Below are positions 1 through 11,682 of a DNA stretch of 64,000 bases, piece after piece. The first letter of the stretch is position 1; each line of letters starts with the position of its first letter. The notes beneath the pieces were generated by a model. That model saw only the letters and a program-made list of their open reading frames with translations. It did not search any database and was not told the origin of the DNA. Both the position numbers and the translations under genes were made by a program. The stretch covers positions 62,001-126,000 of the forward strand of contig NZ_AEPB01000038.1 in the NCBI RefSeq assembly GCF_000189395.1. The letters are read 5' to 3'. Origin of the DNA: Planococcus donghaensis MPA1U2. GTDB lineage: Bacteria; Bacillota; Bacilli; Bacillales_A; Planococcaceae.

Positions 1-1
1 T

Positions 2-499
2 TATACATACAAAAATACGCCACTCGAGCAATATAGCTCAACAGCAGCGGCAGCAAAAATGGTATCTGAATTGCCCGAACGCAATATTGCAGCCATTGGC
101 AATGAATTTTCTGCCCATAAATACGGCCTGGATATTTTGCAGCGCGATATTCACGATTTCCATTTTAACCACACACGCTTTTTCGTGTTGTCAAAAACCA
201 ATCATAAGTTAGAAAATCCGCAGCATGACGAACAAATCAAAACAACCTTGATGATGACGTTGCCAGAAGATGACCGTTCAGGTGTTTTACACCAAATTTT
301 ATCGGTTTTTGCATGGAGACGATTAAACTTGAGTAAAATTGAGTCGCGTCCGTTAAAAACAGGTCTTGGTGATTATTTCTTTATTGCGGATGTTTTAGCA
401 GATGAAAACGATGCAATGATGCGCGGTGCCTTTGAAGAACTTACAGCTTTAGGATGCACGGTGAAAACACTCGGCTCGTATTACACTTACAAAAATTAA
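2..499 (+). CDS. pheA: Prephenate dehydratase, 3' part (C-terminal catalytic piece plus ACT domain)
   Basis: The protein converts prephenate to phenylpyruvate in phenylalanine synthesis. The gene is cut by the left edge of the window; the frame is open from base 2, and the first 165 or so visible codons end at TAA 497-499. The upstream codons read STAAAAKMVSE, a typical end of the catalytic domain. The hallmark Thr-Arg-Phe (TRF) motif lies at bases 173-181. An ACT domain follows with the ESRP motif (bases 341-352), which in this family forms part of the phenylalanine feedback site. A strong hairpin terminator follows directly, so this ends its transcript. In B. subtilis pheA also neighbours the niaR repressor gene. 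Confidence 0.93.
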   Translation, partial: YTYKNTPLEQYSSTAAAAKMVSELPERNIAAIGNEFSAHKYGLDILQRDIHDFHFNHTRFFVLSKTNHKLENPQHDEQIKTTLMMTLPEDDRSGVLHQILSVFAWRRLNLSKIESRPLKTGLGDYFFIADVLADENDAMMRGAFEELTALGCTVKTLGSYYTYKN

Positions 500-504
500 A
501 CACA

Positions 505-537
505 AAAGTCCCGCAGCATTTCGCTGCGGGACTTTTT
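505..537. terminator. Bidirectional rho-independent terminator between pheA and niaR
   Basis: A 13-bp perfect stem, AAAGTCCCGCAGC (505-517) against GCTGCGGGACTTT (523-535), encloses loop ATTTC. T residues follow on the plus strand and A residues precede it, so it can end transcripts of both convergent genes. Confidence 0.93.
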
Positions 538-548
538 AAATTCAAAAT

Positions 549-1082
549 TTATTCACTTTCTTCTAATAAAAACCCATGCGCACGCATTGCGTTCACGGCT
601 TGATCGAGTGTTGCGGAGTCTTGAGCGGTAATCGTATGAAGATGTGTACCATCTGTAAGCTCGAGTAAATAACTAGCTTCCGTATCGCGAATGCGCTTCA
701 TAAAGGCTTCTACTTCTTGAACGCTAGATACATGAACGCCCGCTGTTAGTTCGCCGTATACGGGATGTTCGATTGATACATCTTTCACAGTAACACCCGC
801 TTCAACTAATAAGATTAATTCGCGTTCAGTGTCTTCGGCTTGGTGGCGGCACGCGATTTGACGGCTCGCTTTTTCTGTAGTGCGATCTGCTAAATACATA
901 TAACCTTGACTCGTTGCAATGATGGGTTCGCCTTTGGCTTTTAACAAAGTCATATCGCCCACAATTACTTGGCGTGATACATTGGCAAGAGCAGCTAAAT
1001 CACTGCCGGTCATTGGATCATTTGATGTTTTGATTTTTTCTAGCAGAAATTGGCGACGTTGTTCGCCTAATAATTTTTTCAT
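549..1082 (-). CDS. niaR: Niacin-responsive transcription repressor NiaR (HTH plus 3H domain)
   Basis: 177 aa. An N-terminal winged helix-turn-helix (about residues 6-62) is followed by a 3H domain, named for its conserved histidines; here H80, H106 in an EHPVYG motif, and H147/H149 fit. Family members (B. subtilis YrxA/NadR) bind nicotinic acid and a metal and repress NAD synthesis and niacin uptake genes. It is transcribed away from ruvA and converges on pheA, sharing the terminator. No nad genes are next to it here, so its targets must lie elsewhere. The ATG at 1082 is preceded on the minus strand by GAGGGAT. Confidence 0.9.
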   Translation of the reverse strand: MKKLLGEQRRQFLLEKIKTSNDPMTGSDLAALANVSRQVIVGDMTLLKAKGEPIIATSQGYMYLADRTTEKASRQIACRHQAEDTERELILLVEAGVTVKDVSIEHPVYGELTAGVHVSSVQEVEAFMKRIRDTEASYLLELTDGTHLHTITAQDSATLDQAVNAMRAHGFLLEESE

Positions 1083-1168
1083 ATAAATCCCTCACTTATC
1101 GACTCGTTATAGTTATCTTATCATGTGCCGAACAACAGTGGGATTATTTCGTCTAAAGCACAGGAATA

Positions 1169-1177
1169 TGCTATAAT
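1169..1177 (+). promoter_or_regulatory. Extended -10 promoter for ruvA operon
   Basis: TG-C-TATAAT (1169-1177) lies 30 bp before the ruvA start, followed by a good ribosome binding site AAAGGAGAG. The -35 position is poor, as is usual with an extended -10. Confidence 0.6.
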
Positions 1178-1207
1178 TGTTAAGTTGAATTAAAGGAGAG
1201 ACTGTCC

Positions 1208-1804
1208 ATGTACGATTACATAAAAGGCACGGTGACACGCGTAACGCCTGAATATTTAGTAATAGAACAGCAAGGAATTGGCTGGCAAATTTTTGCACCA
1301 AACCCGTATTCGTTCGGCACAGAAGATTTGCAAGTATTTCTTCATCATCACGTGCGGGAAGATGCACAATTGCTATTTGGCTTTCCGACATTCGAGCAGC
1401 GAGAATTGTTTCGTAAACTCATTTCGGTATCGGGTATCGGTCCAAAAGGGGCGTTAGCGATTTTAGCAAGTGGACAACCGCAACATGTCATCGAAGCGAT
1501 CGAACAGGAAAATGAATCGTATTTAGTGAAATTTCCAGGAGTCGGTAAGAAAACAGCTCGTCAAATGATTTTGGATTTAAAAGGCAAGCTTACCGAGTTT
1601 TTCGGAGATTCGTTAGGCGTGGAAGACACGAGTAACTTGTTATCTAACGACCAACTAGAACTCGAAGAAGCGATGTTGGCACTTGGAGCCCTCGGTTATT
1701 CAGAACGCGAAATCAATAAAGTAAAACCGCAATTACGCGATTTGGATTTAGATACAGAAGGCTTTATGAAAAAAGCGTTGCAGTTATTGCTCAAACAAAA
1801 CTGA
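1208..1804 (+). CDS. ruvA: Holliday junction branch migration protein RuvA
   Basis: 198 aa, the normal family length. The N-terminal OB fold (1-62) is followed by two helix-hairpin-helix motifs with SGIGPK (75-80) and PGVGKK (110-115), which contact junction DNA. The acidic-rich C-terminal domain III binds RuvB. RuvA tetramers hold a four-way junction open while RuvB motors pump DNA through it. AAAGGAGAG precedes the ATG. It is the first gene of ruvA-ruvB-queA-tgt-yajC; ruvB follows after 18 bp. As in other Bacillota, no ruvC is present; RecU elsewhere would do the cutting. Confidence 0.97.
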   Translation: MYDYIKGTVTRVTPEYLVIEQQGIGWQIFAPNPYSFGTEDLQVFLHHHVREDAQLLFGFPTFEQRELFRKLISVSGIGPKGALAILASGQPQHVIEAIEQENESYLVKFPGVGKKTARQMILDLKGKLTEFFGDSLGVEDTSNLLSNDQLELEEAMLALGALGYSEREINKVKPQLRDLDLDTEGFMKKALQLLLKQN

Positions 1805-1822
1805 TGAAAGGAGGCGAACGGC

Positions 1823-2817
1823 ATGGAAGATCGCATTATAGATAGTGAAATTTCGGAATTTGACGATCGTTTTGAACAATCATTGCGGCCTCAAATGTTG
1901 TCTCAATATATTGGGCAACATAAAGTCAAACACAATTTGCAAATTTTTATCGAAGCGGCAAAAATGCGTCAAGAAAGTTTAGACCATGTCTTGTTGTACG
2001 GGCCTCCTGGACTCGGGAAGACGACATTGGCTGCTGTTATCGCCAATGAAATGGAAGTAAACGTCAAAATGACCAGTGGACCTGCTATTGAACGCCCAGG
2101 TGACTTAGCGGCAATCGTCTCATCGCTAGAACCAGGTGACGTTTTGTTTATCGATGAAATACACCGCTTAAATCGTGCCATTGAAGAAGTTCTGTATCCT
2201 GCCATGGAGGATTTTTGTTTGGATATTGTCGTTGGGAAAGGACCGACTGCAAGGTCAGTAAGACTTGATTTGCCACCGTTTACGTTAATCGGTGCAACAA
2301 CGCGTGCGGGTGCTTTGTCAGCACCGCTACGCGACCGTTTTGGTGTGTTGTCTCGACTGGACTATTACGACACAGAAGCGTTGACGGAAATCGTCATTCG
2401 TTCGTCAAAATTATTCGAAGCAGATATCAATCCAAATGCGGCAGTTGAAATTGCACGTCGCTCTCGTGGCACGCCGCGTATTGCCAATCGTTTACTTAAA
2501 CGTGTGCGCGATTATGCACAAGTGCGCGGCACCGGCACCATCACGATGGACATGGCAGAGCAAGCGCTCGAAATGCTTCAAGTCGATCCACTCGGACTGG
2601 ATCACATTGACCACAAGCTATTAACGGGCATGATTGAACGTTTCCGCGGCGGTCCTGTTGGACTAGATACGATTGCAGCAAGTATCGGAGAAGAGTCGAC
2701 AACGATTGAAGATGTATACGAACCATACTTATTGCAAATTGGTTTTATCCAACGGACACCAAGAGGCCGTACTGTCACACAATTAGCCTATGAACACTTT
2801 AAACTGGAGATGCCTGA

Positions 2818-2821
<4 letters not shown>
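1823..2821 (+). CDS. ruvB: Holliday junction ATP-dependent helicase RuvB
   Basis: 332 aa AAA+ motor for branch migration, working as hexamers on each side of RuvA. Walker [10 protein letters not shown] (60-68), Walker B with LFIDEIHR, sensor 1 GATT, an arginine in the LRDRFG segment, and a C-terminal winged helix with GGPVGLDT are all present. The start is fixed by AAAGGAGGCGAAC before ATG 1823. Its TGA overlaps the queA ATG (ATGA), so translation of the two is probably coupled. Confidence 0.98.
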
Positions 2822-5036
<2,215 letters not shown>

Positions 5037-5078
5037 GTTTGAAAAAGAATAGAGAAAGTGAAAGGGGGAAATTGAAAA

Positions 5079-5354
5079 ATGGATACGTTAATTGCGTTAT
5101 CACCTTTACTATTAATGTTCTTGTTAATGTGGTTCTTCATCATCCGTCCTGCCCAAAAGCGTCAGAAAGCAACGAAAGATATGCAGACTGAACTAAGACG
5201 TGGCGACCGCATTGTCACTATCGGTGGTTTGCACGGCCTAGTGGATGCAGTGGATGATACAACAATCTACATCACTGTAGCTGATGGCACGCGCTTGCAG
5301 TTTGAGCGTCAAGCAATCGCACGTGTAGTGGAATCTGCAAAAGCAACAATTTAA
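5079..5354 (+). CDS. yajC: Preprotein translocase subunit YajC
   Basis: 91 aa single-pass membrane protein. The hydrophobic segment spans about residues 4-23, then a basic stretch RPAQKRQK and a small cytosolic beta domain with RGDRIVTIGGLHG. YajC accompanies SecDF at the SecYEG channel. GGGGGAAATTG precedes the ATG. It ends the ruv-que-tgt operon (a terminator follows), and secDF lies 0.6 kb downstream. Confidence 0.95.
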   Translation: MDTLIALSPLLLMFLLMWFFIIRPAQKRQKATKDMQTELRRGDRIVTIGGLHGLVDAVDDTTIYITVADGTRLQFERQAIARVVESAKATI

Positions 5355-5365
5355 ATGCAAAAGCA

Positions 5366-5393
5366 CGCCTTCGATTTAGAAGGCGTTTTTTTA
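5366..5393 (+). terminator. Rho-independent terminator after yajC
   Basis: ACGCCTTC (5366-5373), loop GATTTA, GAAGGCGT (5380-5387), then a run of seven T. Confidence 0.93.
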
Positions 5394-5472
5394 TTGAATA
5401 AAAAATGTCCTTATTCTAAATTTTCCAGTTACGAGGTACAATAGATAGAGTATGCCGGAAAGGAGTATTCGC

Positions 5473-5781
5473 ATGACGAGTTATCCAGAACAATTTAGAT
5501 TCGTTTTGCCAGCGCTCGAAAGTAAATGCAATGAATTTCATCATTTCGATTACGATACATTTACAGAAGAAGATTTATGGGAATTTTGTGTAAAGAAAAA
5601 ATGGCGTAAAAAAGATATAAACACCATGCACCTGTATGAAATGATTAACGACATTATGGATATGAGAGCTTCTGATTTTATAGCTTATCACCAGGTAGAA
5701 GCATTAAAAAAAGCTCGGTGGCATGATGACAGTACGCTTGAAAATATTCAACATTTGCTGCGTCCACCGAATAAAAAATAA
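5473..5781 (+). CDS. comN: ComN-like post-transcriptional regulator
   Basis: 102 aa, small and rich in aromatic and charged residues, matching the B. subtilis ComN (YrzD) family by content and by position between yajC and secDF. ComN is reported to act post-transcriptionally on comE mRNA; the comE genes lie 40 kb downstream in this window. I chose ATG 5473 because GGAAAGGAG (5457-5465) sits 7 bp upstream; an in-frame ATG at 5452 has no ribosome binding site. No catalytic motif is visible. In B. subtilis spoVB follows; here the next gene is secDF. Confidence 0.8.
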   Translation: MTSYPEQFRFVLPALESKCNEFHHFDYDTFTEEDLWEFCVKKKWRKKDINTMHLYEMINDIMDMRASDFIAYHQVEALKKARWHDDSTLENIQHLLRPPNKK

Positions 5782-5862
5782 ATCCATATTTTTTTATGGG
5801 GTGGACAGATTTCAACTAGATTTTAAAAACACACATTTTTCATTCGATTACCCGAGTTGAAT

Positions 5863-5891
5863 TTGACAGCGCATTATCGCTGTTTCATAAT
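5863..5891 (+). promoter_or_regulatory. Sigma-A promoter for secDF
   Basis: TTGACA (5863-5868), 17-bp spacer, CATAAT (5886-5891), 41 bp before the secDF ATG. Confidence 0.8.
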
Positions 5892-5931
5892 GATAGTGCT
5901 GTGTTTTTCACGACGAGGAGGAAAATTACAT

Positions 5932-8208
5932 ATGAAAGCAAGAGGTCGCATTATTGCCTTTTTCTTATTGGTGGTTGTACTGATAGGAGTTATTGGCAGC
6001 ACGAGTTTACCGATCGCAAAAGACATTAAATTAGGATTGGATTTACAAGGTGGATTTGAAGTGCTTTATGAAGTAACAGCGCTTGAAGATGGCCAAGAAA
6101 TTACGCAAGACGTGCTGACAGATACAACGAATGCGTTAATGAACCGTATTAACGTACTAGGTGTCAGTGAACCGGTTATTCAAATTGAAGGAGAAGATCG
6201 AATTCGTGTTCAATTAGCGGGCATAGAAGATCAATCTTCTGCTCGAGAATTGTTGTCGACGGAAGCAAACTTAACGTTCCGTGATGCCGAAGACAATTTA
6301 TTGCTTTCTGGGAATGACTTGAAGCAAGGAGGCGCAACTGGAACTTTCGATTCTAATGGTAACCCAATCGTGACATTGGAATTAAACGATCCGAGTAAAT
6401 TTGCTGAAATTACAGACCAAGTTTCACAAACGCCTAGCCCAAATAATGTACTGGTTATTTGGCTTGATTTTGAAGAAGGTGTAGATTCATACGCAGAAGA
6501 GCGGTTAAAGGCCGATCCGAAGTTTGTTTCAGCACCAAGTGTGAAACAGCGAATATCTTCACCATCTGTTGAAATTTCAGGGTCGTTTACAGTAGAAGAA
6601 ACACAAAACTTAGCGGGGATTTTAAATGCGGGTGCTTTACCGGTTAGTTTAGAAGAGATTTACTCGACTTCTGTTGGTGCGCAATTTGGTGAACAAGCGC
6701 TTGACCAAACAATGGTTGCAGCAGCAGTCGGTATTGCGCTAGTACTGTTATTCATGCTTGTGTACTATCGTTTACCAGGTATGGTCGCAGTTGTTACACT
6801 ATCCGCTTATGTGTACTTGATTTTGCTCGTATTTGAATGGATTGGCGGCGTATTGACATTACCAGGTATTGCAGCAATTATGCTTGGTGTTGGGATGGCA
6901 GTTGATGCCAACATCATCACGTACGAACGCATTCGAGAAGAAATGCGTACTGGGAAGTCGATTAAGGAGTCGTTCCAAGTAGGTGCGCGTTCATCATTCT
7001 CAGCAATAATTGATGCCAACGTTACGACTTTATTAGCGGCAGCTGTATTGTTCTATTATGGAACAAGCTCTGTTAAAGGATTCGCGACGTTGCTTATTAT
7101 TTCTATTTTGGTCAGCTTCTTAACAGCTGTTTGGGGATCACGTTTACTGCTTGGCTTATGGGTCAACAGTGGCGTACTCGACAACAAGCCAGGCATGTTT
7201 GGCTTGAAGAAATCAGTGATTCATTCGCAACAAGAAAACTTAGAAATTACAGATCTATCTACACGTTTTGATCGCTTTGATTTTGCGCGTAATCGCAATA
7301 AGTTTTTCTTAGCATCGATTGTGTTGATCGTTTCAGGAATGGCCGTTCTTGGTGTCTTCCGTCTAAATTTAGGAATCGACTTTTCAAGTGGTACGCGTGT
7401 GGAAATTGCATCAGAAGCCGCGTTAACAAAAGAAGAAGTACAAACTTTCCTAGATGGAGCTGGATTTGAAACAGACGATATTGTTATCTCAGGTGATGAG
7501 TCAAATATCGGTGTTGCACGCTTTGCAGAAGAGTTTAGCCAAGAAGAAATTAATAACTTAAAAGCTGTAACAATAGATGAGTTTGGTGCAGAACCAAACG
7601 TTTCCACTGTATCACCAACAGTAGGGCAAGAATTGGCGAAAAATGCATTATATGCACTATCGATTGCCGCTATTGGAATTATCATCTATGTCGCGTTCCG
7701 TTTTGAATGGCGAATGGGTGTCGCTTCGATTGTTGCATTAATTCACGATGCATTCTTTATCGTCGCAGCATTTAGTTTACTGCGACTTGAAGTGGATATT
7801 ACCTTTATCGCGGCTGTCTTAACAATCATCGGTTATTCGATCAATGATACGATTGTGACGTTTGACCGCATTCGTGAAAACATGAAGCGCATGAAGAAAA
7901 TCGATACCGTCGAACAGTTAGAAAAAGTGGTCAACGTATCACTTCGTCAAACGCTAGGTCGTTCGGTTAACACGGTGTTGACAGTATTACTAGTCGTAAT
8001 CGCGCTGTTAATCTTTGGTGCACCATCAATCACCAACTTCTCGATTGCTTTACTAATCGGTTTAATCGCCGGTACGTATTCTTCGATCTTTATCGCAGCT
8101 CAGTTATGGCTGATTTTGAAAAAAGGTGAGTTGAATAAAAAAGGGCCAATCGATATTGAGAAAAAAGAACAAGAAAACAAATGGGGTTCTGACGAGCCGG
8201 TTGTTTAA
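5932..8208 (+). CDS. secDF: Protein translocase SecDF, fused SecD and SecF
   Basis: 758 aa. One polypeptide carries the SecD half (about 1-430) and the SecF half (about 450-758), as in B. subtilis. It uses the proton gradient to pull exported proteins out of the Sec channel. Each half has a first membrane helix, an extracytoplasmic domain and five more helices. SecD marks include KLGLDLQGG near residue 30 and GMAVDANIITYERIREE. SecF marks include GIDFSSG and IGYSINDTIVTFDRIREN. ATG 5932 is preceded by GAGGAGG; an earlier in-frame ATG at 5857 lies before the promoter -10 box and is rejected. Confidence 0.97.
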   Translation: MKARGRIIAFFLLVVVLIGVIGSTSLPIAKDIKLGLDLQGGFEVLYEVTALEDGQEITQDVLTDTTNALMNRINVLGVSEPVIQIEGEDRIRVQLAGIEDQSSARELLSTEANLTFRDAEDNLLLSGNDLKQGGATGTFDSNGNPIVTLELNDPSKFAEITDQVSQTPSPNNVLVIWLDFEEGVDSYAEERLKADPKFVSAPSVKQRISSPSVEISGSFTVEETQNLAGILNAGALPVSLEEIYSTSVGAQFGEQALDQTMVAAAVGIALVLLFMLVYYRLPGMVAVVTLSAYVYLILLVFEWIGGVLTLPGIAAIMLGVGMAVDANIITYERIREEMRTGKSIKESFQVGARSSFSAIIDANVTTLLAAAVLFYYGTSSVKGFATLLIISILVSFLTAVWGSRLLLGLWVNSGVLDNKPGMFGLKKSVIHSQQENLEITDLSTRFDRFDFARNRNKFFLASIVLIVSGMAVLGVFRLNLGIDFSSGTRVEIASEAALTKEEVQTFLDGAGFETDDIVISGDESNIGVARFAEEFSQEEINNLKAVTIDEFGAEPNVSTVSPTVGQELAKNALYALSIAAIGIIIYVAFRFEWRMGVASIVALIHDAFFIVAAFSLLRLEVDITFIAAVLTIIGYSINDTIVTFDRIRENMKRMKKIDTVEQLEKVVNVSLRQTLGRSVNTVLTVLLVVIALLIFGAPSITNFSIALLIGLIAGTYSSIFIAAQLWLILKKGELNKKGPIDIEKKEQENKWGSDEPVV

Positions 8209-8222
8209 GTTTGAAATAGAAA

Positions 8223-8263
8223 TGGAACAGGGTATAGTTAGATTGACCCTGTTCCATTTTTTT
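8223..8263 (+). terminator. Rho-independent terminator after secDF
   Basis: TGGAACAGGG (8223-8232) pairs perfectly with CCCTGTTCCA (8247-8256), followed by seven T. Confidence 0.93.
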
Positions 8264-8283
8264 AGTTGAAAGGAGAAATGACA

Positions 8284-8661
8284 ATGAAATTACAATGGCT
8301 ACTTTTAATTGGACTTGTTTTTGCAGTAATTATTGCCGTATTTGCCGTTGTCAACGTTGACGAAGTACCCGTCAATTATGTATTTGGAGAAGCTGAGTGG
8401 CCGTTAATCTTGGTGATTTTAGCCTCTGCACTTTTAGGATTTTTACTCAGCAGTGTATTGGCAATTATGCGCAACTACCAAATGCAGCGTAGAGTTAAAG
8501 CATTGCAAAAAGAAATTGCTGTTAAAGAAACCCTAATCGCGACACAACAAAACGAAATTGGCGCTTACCAAAAAGCGGGCGTAGAACCAGAAGCTCAAAT
8601 TGTAACAAGCGAAGAACTACCAGAAGAATCAAATGAAAATACAACTAAAGAGAAAATCTGA
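8284..8661 (+). CDS. LapA-domain membrane protein (YrvD-like)
   Basis: 125 aa. Two hydrophobic segments (about 5-25 and 40-62) form a hairpin in the membrane, followed by a cytosolic coiled-coil (about 70-105) and an acidic tail. This is the lipopolysaccharide-assembly-A (LapA/DUF1049) layout; in Gram-positive bacteria the function is unknown. AGGAG (8271-8275) is 8 bp before ATG 8284; the TTG at 8266 and ATG at 8278 are badly spaced. It sits alone between two terminators. B. subtilis also has a LapA-domain protein between secDF and recJ. Confidence 0.82.
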   Translation: MKLQWLLLIGLVFAVIIAVFAVVNVDEVPVNYVFGEAEWPLILVILASALLGFLLSSVLAIMRNYQMQRRVKALQKEIAVKETLIATQQNEIGAYQKAGVEPEAQIVTSEELPEESNENTTKEKI

Positions 8662-8671
8662 AAAAAATGAA

Positions 8672-8700
8672 CCTTTCGATGGAGACATCGAAAGGTTTTT
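8672..8700 (+). terminator. Rho-independent terminator before recJ
   Basis: CCTTTCGATG (8672-8681), loop GAGA, CATCGAAAGG (8686-8695), then T5. Confidence 0.95.
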
Positions 8701-8747
8701 GTCTGTGATTTTTTACTGTATAATAGATCGGTGAGGAAGTGAATTCG

Positions 8748-11090
8748 ATGATAGAATCTAAAAAAAGATGGCGTTTAACAACGCCGGATGAACAACAAGT
8801 TCAAGACATCCAGAACGAATTGAATATATCATCTGTGCTAGCTAAAATTTTAGTAACGCGTGGTTTAAATACAGCGGAAGCAGCCCGCTCCTTTATGAAA
8901 ATGGACGTTAGCGGCATGCACGATCCTTATTTAATGAAAGATATGGATATAGCTATAGCTCGTATTCGTCAAGCAATCGATAACCAAGAAAAAATTGTCG
9001 TTTATGGTGATTACGATGCGGATGGTGTTACTAGCACAACGGTAATGATGACTGCGCTACAAGATTTAGGGGCAGATGTGTCCTTTATGATACCGAACCG
9101 ATTTAAACATGGTTACGGACCCAATACGGACTTGTTCCAACAAGCTTTTGATAATGGAACTAAATTAATTGTTACCGTCGATAATGGCATTTCAGGCATC
9201 GAGCAAGTTGATTTTGCTAATAACTTAGGAATGGATGTTATTATCAGTGATCACCATGACATTGGAGAGCAATTACCGAATGCGTTAGCGATTGTTCACC
9301 CACGTCATCCTGAAGGACATTATCCTTTTGGCGAACTCGCTGGAGTTGGAGTCGCGTTTAAAATGGCTCACGCACTTTATGAAGAAGTTCCAGATCATTT
9401 AATCGAGTTGACAGCGATTGGTACAGTTGCCGATTTAGTGCCACTTCACGGAGAAAACCGTTTGTTTGTAAAAGAAGGGTTGGCCGCATTAATTGATTCA
9501 CCGAGTCCGGCGATCGGAGCTCTTTGTGAAGTAGCTGGCATCAAACAACAAGACATAACCGAAGAAACAATTGGTTTTATGTTCGGTCCACGCATTAACG
9601 CCATTGGTCGCTTGCAAGATGCAGACCCAGCTGTTCAAATGTTCTTAACGGAAGACCCTGCAGAAGCGCGCTCACTAGCTTCTGGACTCGATGTGTTAAA
9701 CAAAGAGCGTCAGGCGATTGTTAAGCAAATAACAGAAGAAGCGATGTTGCAAGTTGAACAACGGTATCCAGAAGGCGTTCCTCGTGTACTAGTTGTCGCA
9801 CAAGAAGGCTGGAATCCAGGGGTAGTTGGCATTGTGGCGTCGAAACTGACAGAGAAATTTTATCGTCCGTCGATTGTTTTGTCGCTTAATCCAGAAAACG
9901 GCAAAGCAAAAGGTTCAGCACGTAGTATCGATGGTTTTCATTTGTATAACGAACTCGCTAAAAATCGAGATATCTTGCCTCATTTTGGCGGGCACCCAAT
10001 GGCAGCAGGCATGACACTTGAAGCAAGTGATGTGGATGAGTTGCGCGAGCGATTGATCAGGCAAGCGGAAACAAGTTTAACGGCAGAAGATTTGCTGCCT
10101 GTTGTAGACATTGATATTCCACTTCGATTGGATGAAATCGACATTACGGCAATTGAGTCAATGCGCTCACTTGCGCCATTTGGAATGGGCTTTGCAAAAC
10201 CAAAGTTTTATCTAGAAAGCGTCCATGTGTCGTCTATTCGTAAAATTGGTGCTGCACAAAACCATTTGAAAATGGAATTGACACAACATGCAGTGACGCT
10301 TGACGCTGTTGGATTTGGGCTTGGTTCTGTTGGGGATGAGCTAACACCAGATGTGAAGATTGATGTGATCGGGGATTTGCAAGTAAATGAATGGAATGGC
10401 CGGAAAAAGCCTCAGCTCATGGTGGAAGATGTTCGGACAGATCAATGGCAATTATTCGATATTCGTGGCATTCGCCAAGTCTCACGATGGTCAAAATTGA
10501 TACCAACGCAAAACCAAGTGTTTTTAGCTTTTAAAGAAGAAACACCGGCTTTATTTCAGTCGTTTTTACCGCAACCGATTTGTACAGTGGCGCAACTAGA
10601 TGCTTTGTCTACTAGCAATGATCATTTAGTGCTGCTGGATTTACCAGAATCAGAAGAGCAACTAGCAGAGGTTTTAGCAAAGTTAAAGCCAAAACGAATT
10701 TATGCGCATTTTCATGCCAAGGATTCGCAGTATTTCGAGCAAATTCCAACGCGTGAACAATTTAAATGGTTGTTCGCTTTTATTAAAAAGCGGGGATCGT
10801 TTGACTTTAATAAACATTGTGACGAGTTAGCAAAACACAAAGGTTGGACACGAGAATCATTATTTTTCATGCTGCAGGTGTTTTTTGAACTTGGTTTTGT
10901 TACACTTAACAATGGCATTACCGAGATTGCGCAATCGCCAAGCAAACAGGATTTATCAGAAGCTCCGATTTACAAACACCGTGAGCAGCAGATTGCCTTA
11001 GAGCAAAAGCTTTTGTATGCGTCTTTTAAAGATTTAAAAGAGTGGTTCGATACGAAAGTATCTGCCAAGGAGGAAGAAATATGGATTTAA
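8748..11090 (+). CDS. recJ: Single-stranded-DNA-specific 5'-3' exonuclease RecJ
   Basis: 780 aa. A DHH phosphoesterase with GDYDADG (87-93), VTVDNG and DHH (168-170), which bind the metal ions, then the DHHA1 part with GGHPMAAGM. The long C-terminal extension (about 560 onward) is the Bacillota type. RecJ trims 5' ends in recombination and mismatch or base-excision repair. AGGAAG precedes ATG 8748; the in-frame GTG at 8739 overlaps the ribosome binding site. Its end overlaps the apt start by 10 bp, so the two are co-transcribed. Confidence 0.96.
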   Translation: MIESKKRWRLTTPDEQQVQDIQNELNISSVLAKILVTRGLNTAEAARSFMKMDVSGMHDPYLMKDMDIAIARIRQAIDNQEKIVVYGDYDADGVTSTTVMMTALQDLGADVSFMIPNRFKHGYGPNTDLFQQAFDNGTKLIVTVDNGISGIEQVDFANNLGMDVIISDHHDIGEQLPNALAIVHPRHPEGHYPFGELAGVGVAFKMAHALYEEVPDHLIELTAIGTVADLVPLHGENRLFVKEGLAALIDSPSPAIGALCEVAGIKQQDITEETIGFMFGPRINAIGRLQDADPAVQMFLTEDPAEARSLASGLDVLNKERQAIVKQITEEAMLQVEQRYPEGVPRVLVVAQEGWNPGVVGIVASKLTEKFYRPSIVLSLNPENGKAKGSARSIDGFHLYNELAKNRDILPHFGGHPMAAGMTLEASDVDELRERLIRQAETSLTAEDLLPVVDIDIPLRLDEIDITAIESMRSLAPFGMGFAKPKFYLESVHVSSIRKIGAAQNHLKMELTQHAVTLDAVGFGLGSVGDELTPDVKIDVIGDLQVNEWNGRKKPQLMVEDVRTDQWQLFDIRGIRQVSRWSKLIPTQNQVFLAFKEETPALFQSFLPQPICTVAQLDALSTSNDHLVLLDLPESEEQLAEVLAKLKPKRIYAHFHAKDSQYFEQIPTREQFKWLFAFIKKRGSFDFNKHCDELAKHKGWTRESLFFMLQVFFELGFVTLNNGITEIAQSPSKQDLSEAPIYKHREQQIALEQKLLYASFKDLKEWFDTKVSAKEEEIWI

Positions 11091-11593
11091 AACAGTACAT
11101 CACCATTGTTGAAGATTGGCCAAAACCAGGAATTCGTTTTAAAGACATCACATCGTTGATGGATAACGGAACTGCCTATAAGTATGCAACAGACCAAATT
11201 GTTGAATACGCAAAAACAGTAAATGCTGAAGTTATCGTAGGACCTGAAGCACGCGGATTTATCATCGGCTGCCCAGTAGCTTACGCACTTGAACTTGGCT
11301 TTGCTCCAGTTCGTAAAGAAGGAAAATTACCACGTGAAGTAATCAAAGCTGAATACGGCCTTGAATACGGAACAGATATTTTAACAATGCATAAAGATGC
11401 TATCAAACCGGGTCAACGCGTATTGATCACGGATGATTTGCTTGCAACGGGTGGCACAATTGGTGCTACAATTAACTTGGTAGAACAGCTTGGCGGCATT
11501 GTCGTAGGCTGCGCATTTTTGATTGAATTGACTTATTTAGATGGTCGTAAAAACTTAGGCGGCTACGACGTCACTACATTAATGCAATATTAA
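11081..11593 (+). CDS. apt: Adenine phosphoribosyltransferase
   Basis: 170 aa, exactly the usual length. Salvages adenine to AMP using PRPP. The PRPP-binding motif [13 protein letters not shown] lies at 114-126 and GPEARGF near 54-60. ATG 11081 has CAAGGAGGAAG upstream; the frame is open further back into recJ but lacks a better start. The recJ-apt-relA order is shared with B. subtilis, except that here a foreign-looking gene lies between apt and relA. Confidence 0.97.
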   Translation: MDLKQYITIVEDWPKPGIRFKDITSLMDNGTAYKYATDQIVEYAKTVNAEVIVGPEARGFIIGCPVAYALELGFAPVRKEGKLPREVIKAEYGLEYGTDILTMHKDAIKPGQRVLITDDLLATGGTIGATINLVEQLGGIVVGCAFLIELTYLDGRKNLGGYDVTTLMQY

Positions 11594-11598
11594 TATGA

Positions 11599-11632
11599 AA
11601 TCTCTTTGCCTTTTGGTAAAGAGATTTTTTTC
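11599..11632 (+). terminator. Rho-independent terminator after apt
   Basis: AATCTCTTTGCC (11599-11610), loop TTTT, GGTAAAGAGATT (11615-11626) with one G-T pair, then a T run. Confidence 0.92.
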
Positions 11633-11682
11633 TAGCATCAAGGGTATAGATACTGTAATGACTATAAAAGCGAGGTGTCTGG

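Noticed and set aside
7221-7685. 154-codon open frame antisense to secDF
   Set aside because: It is a shadow of the secDF frame: no ribosome binding site, Ser/Ile-rich composition typical of antisense frames, and the plus strand frame is clearly coding.
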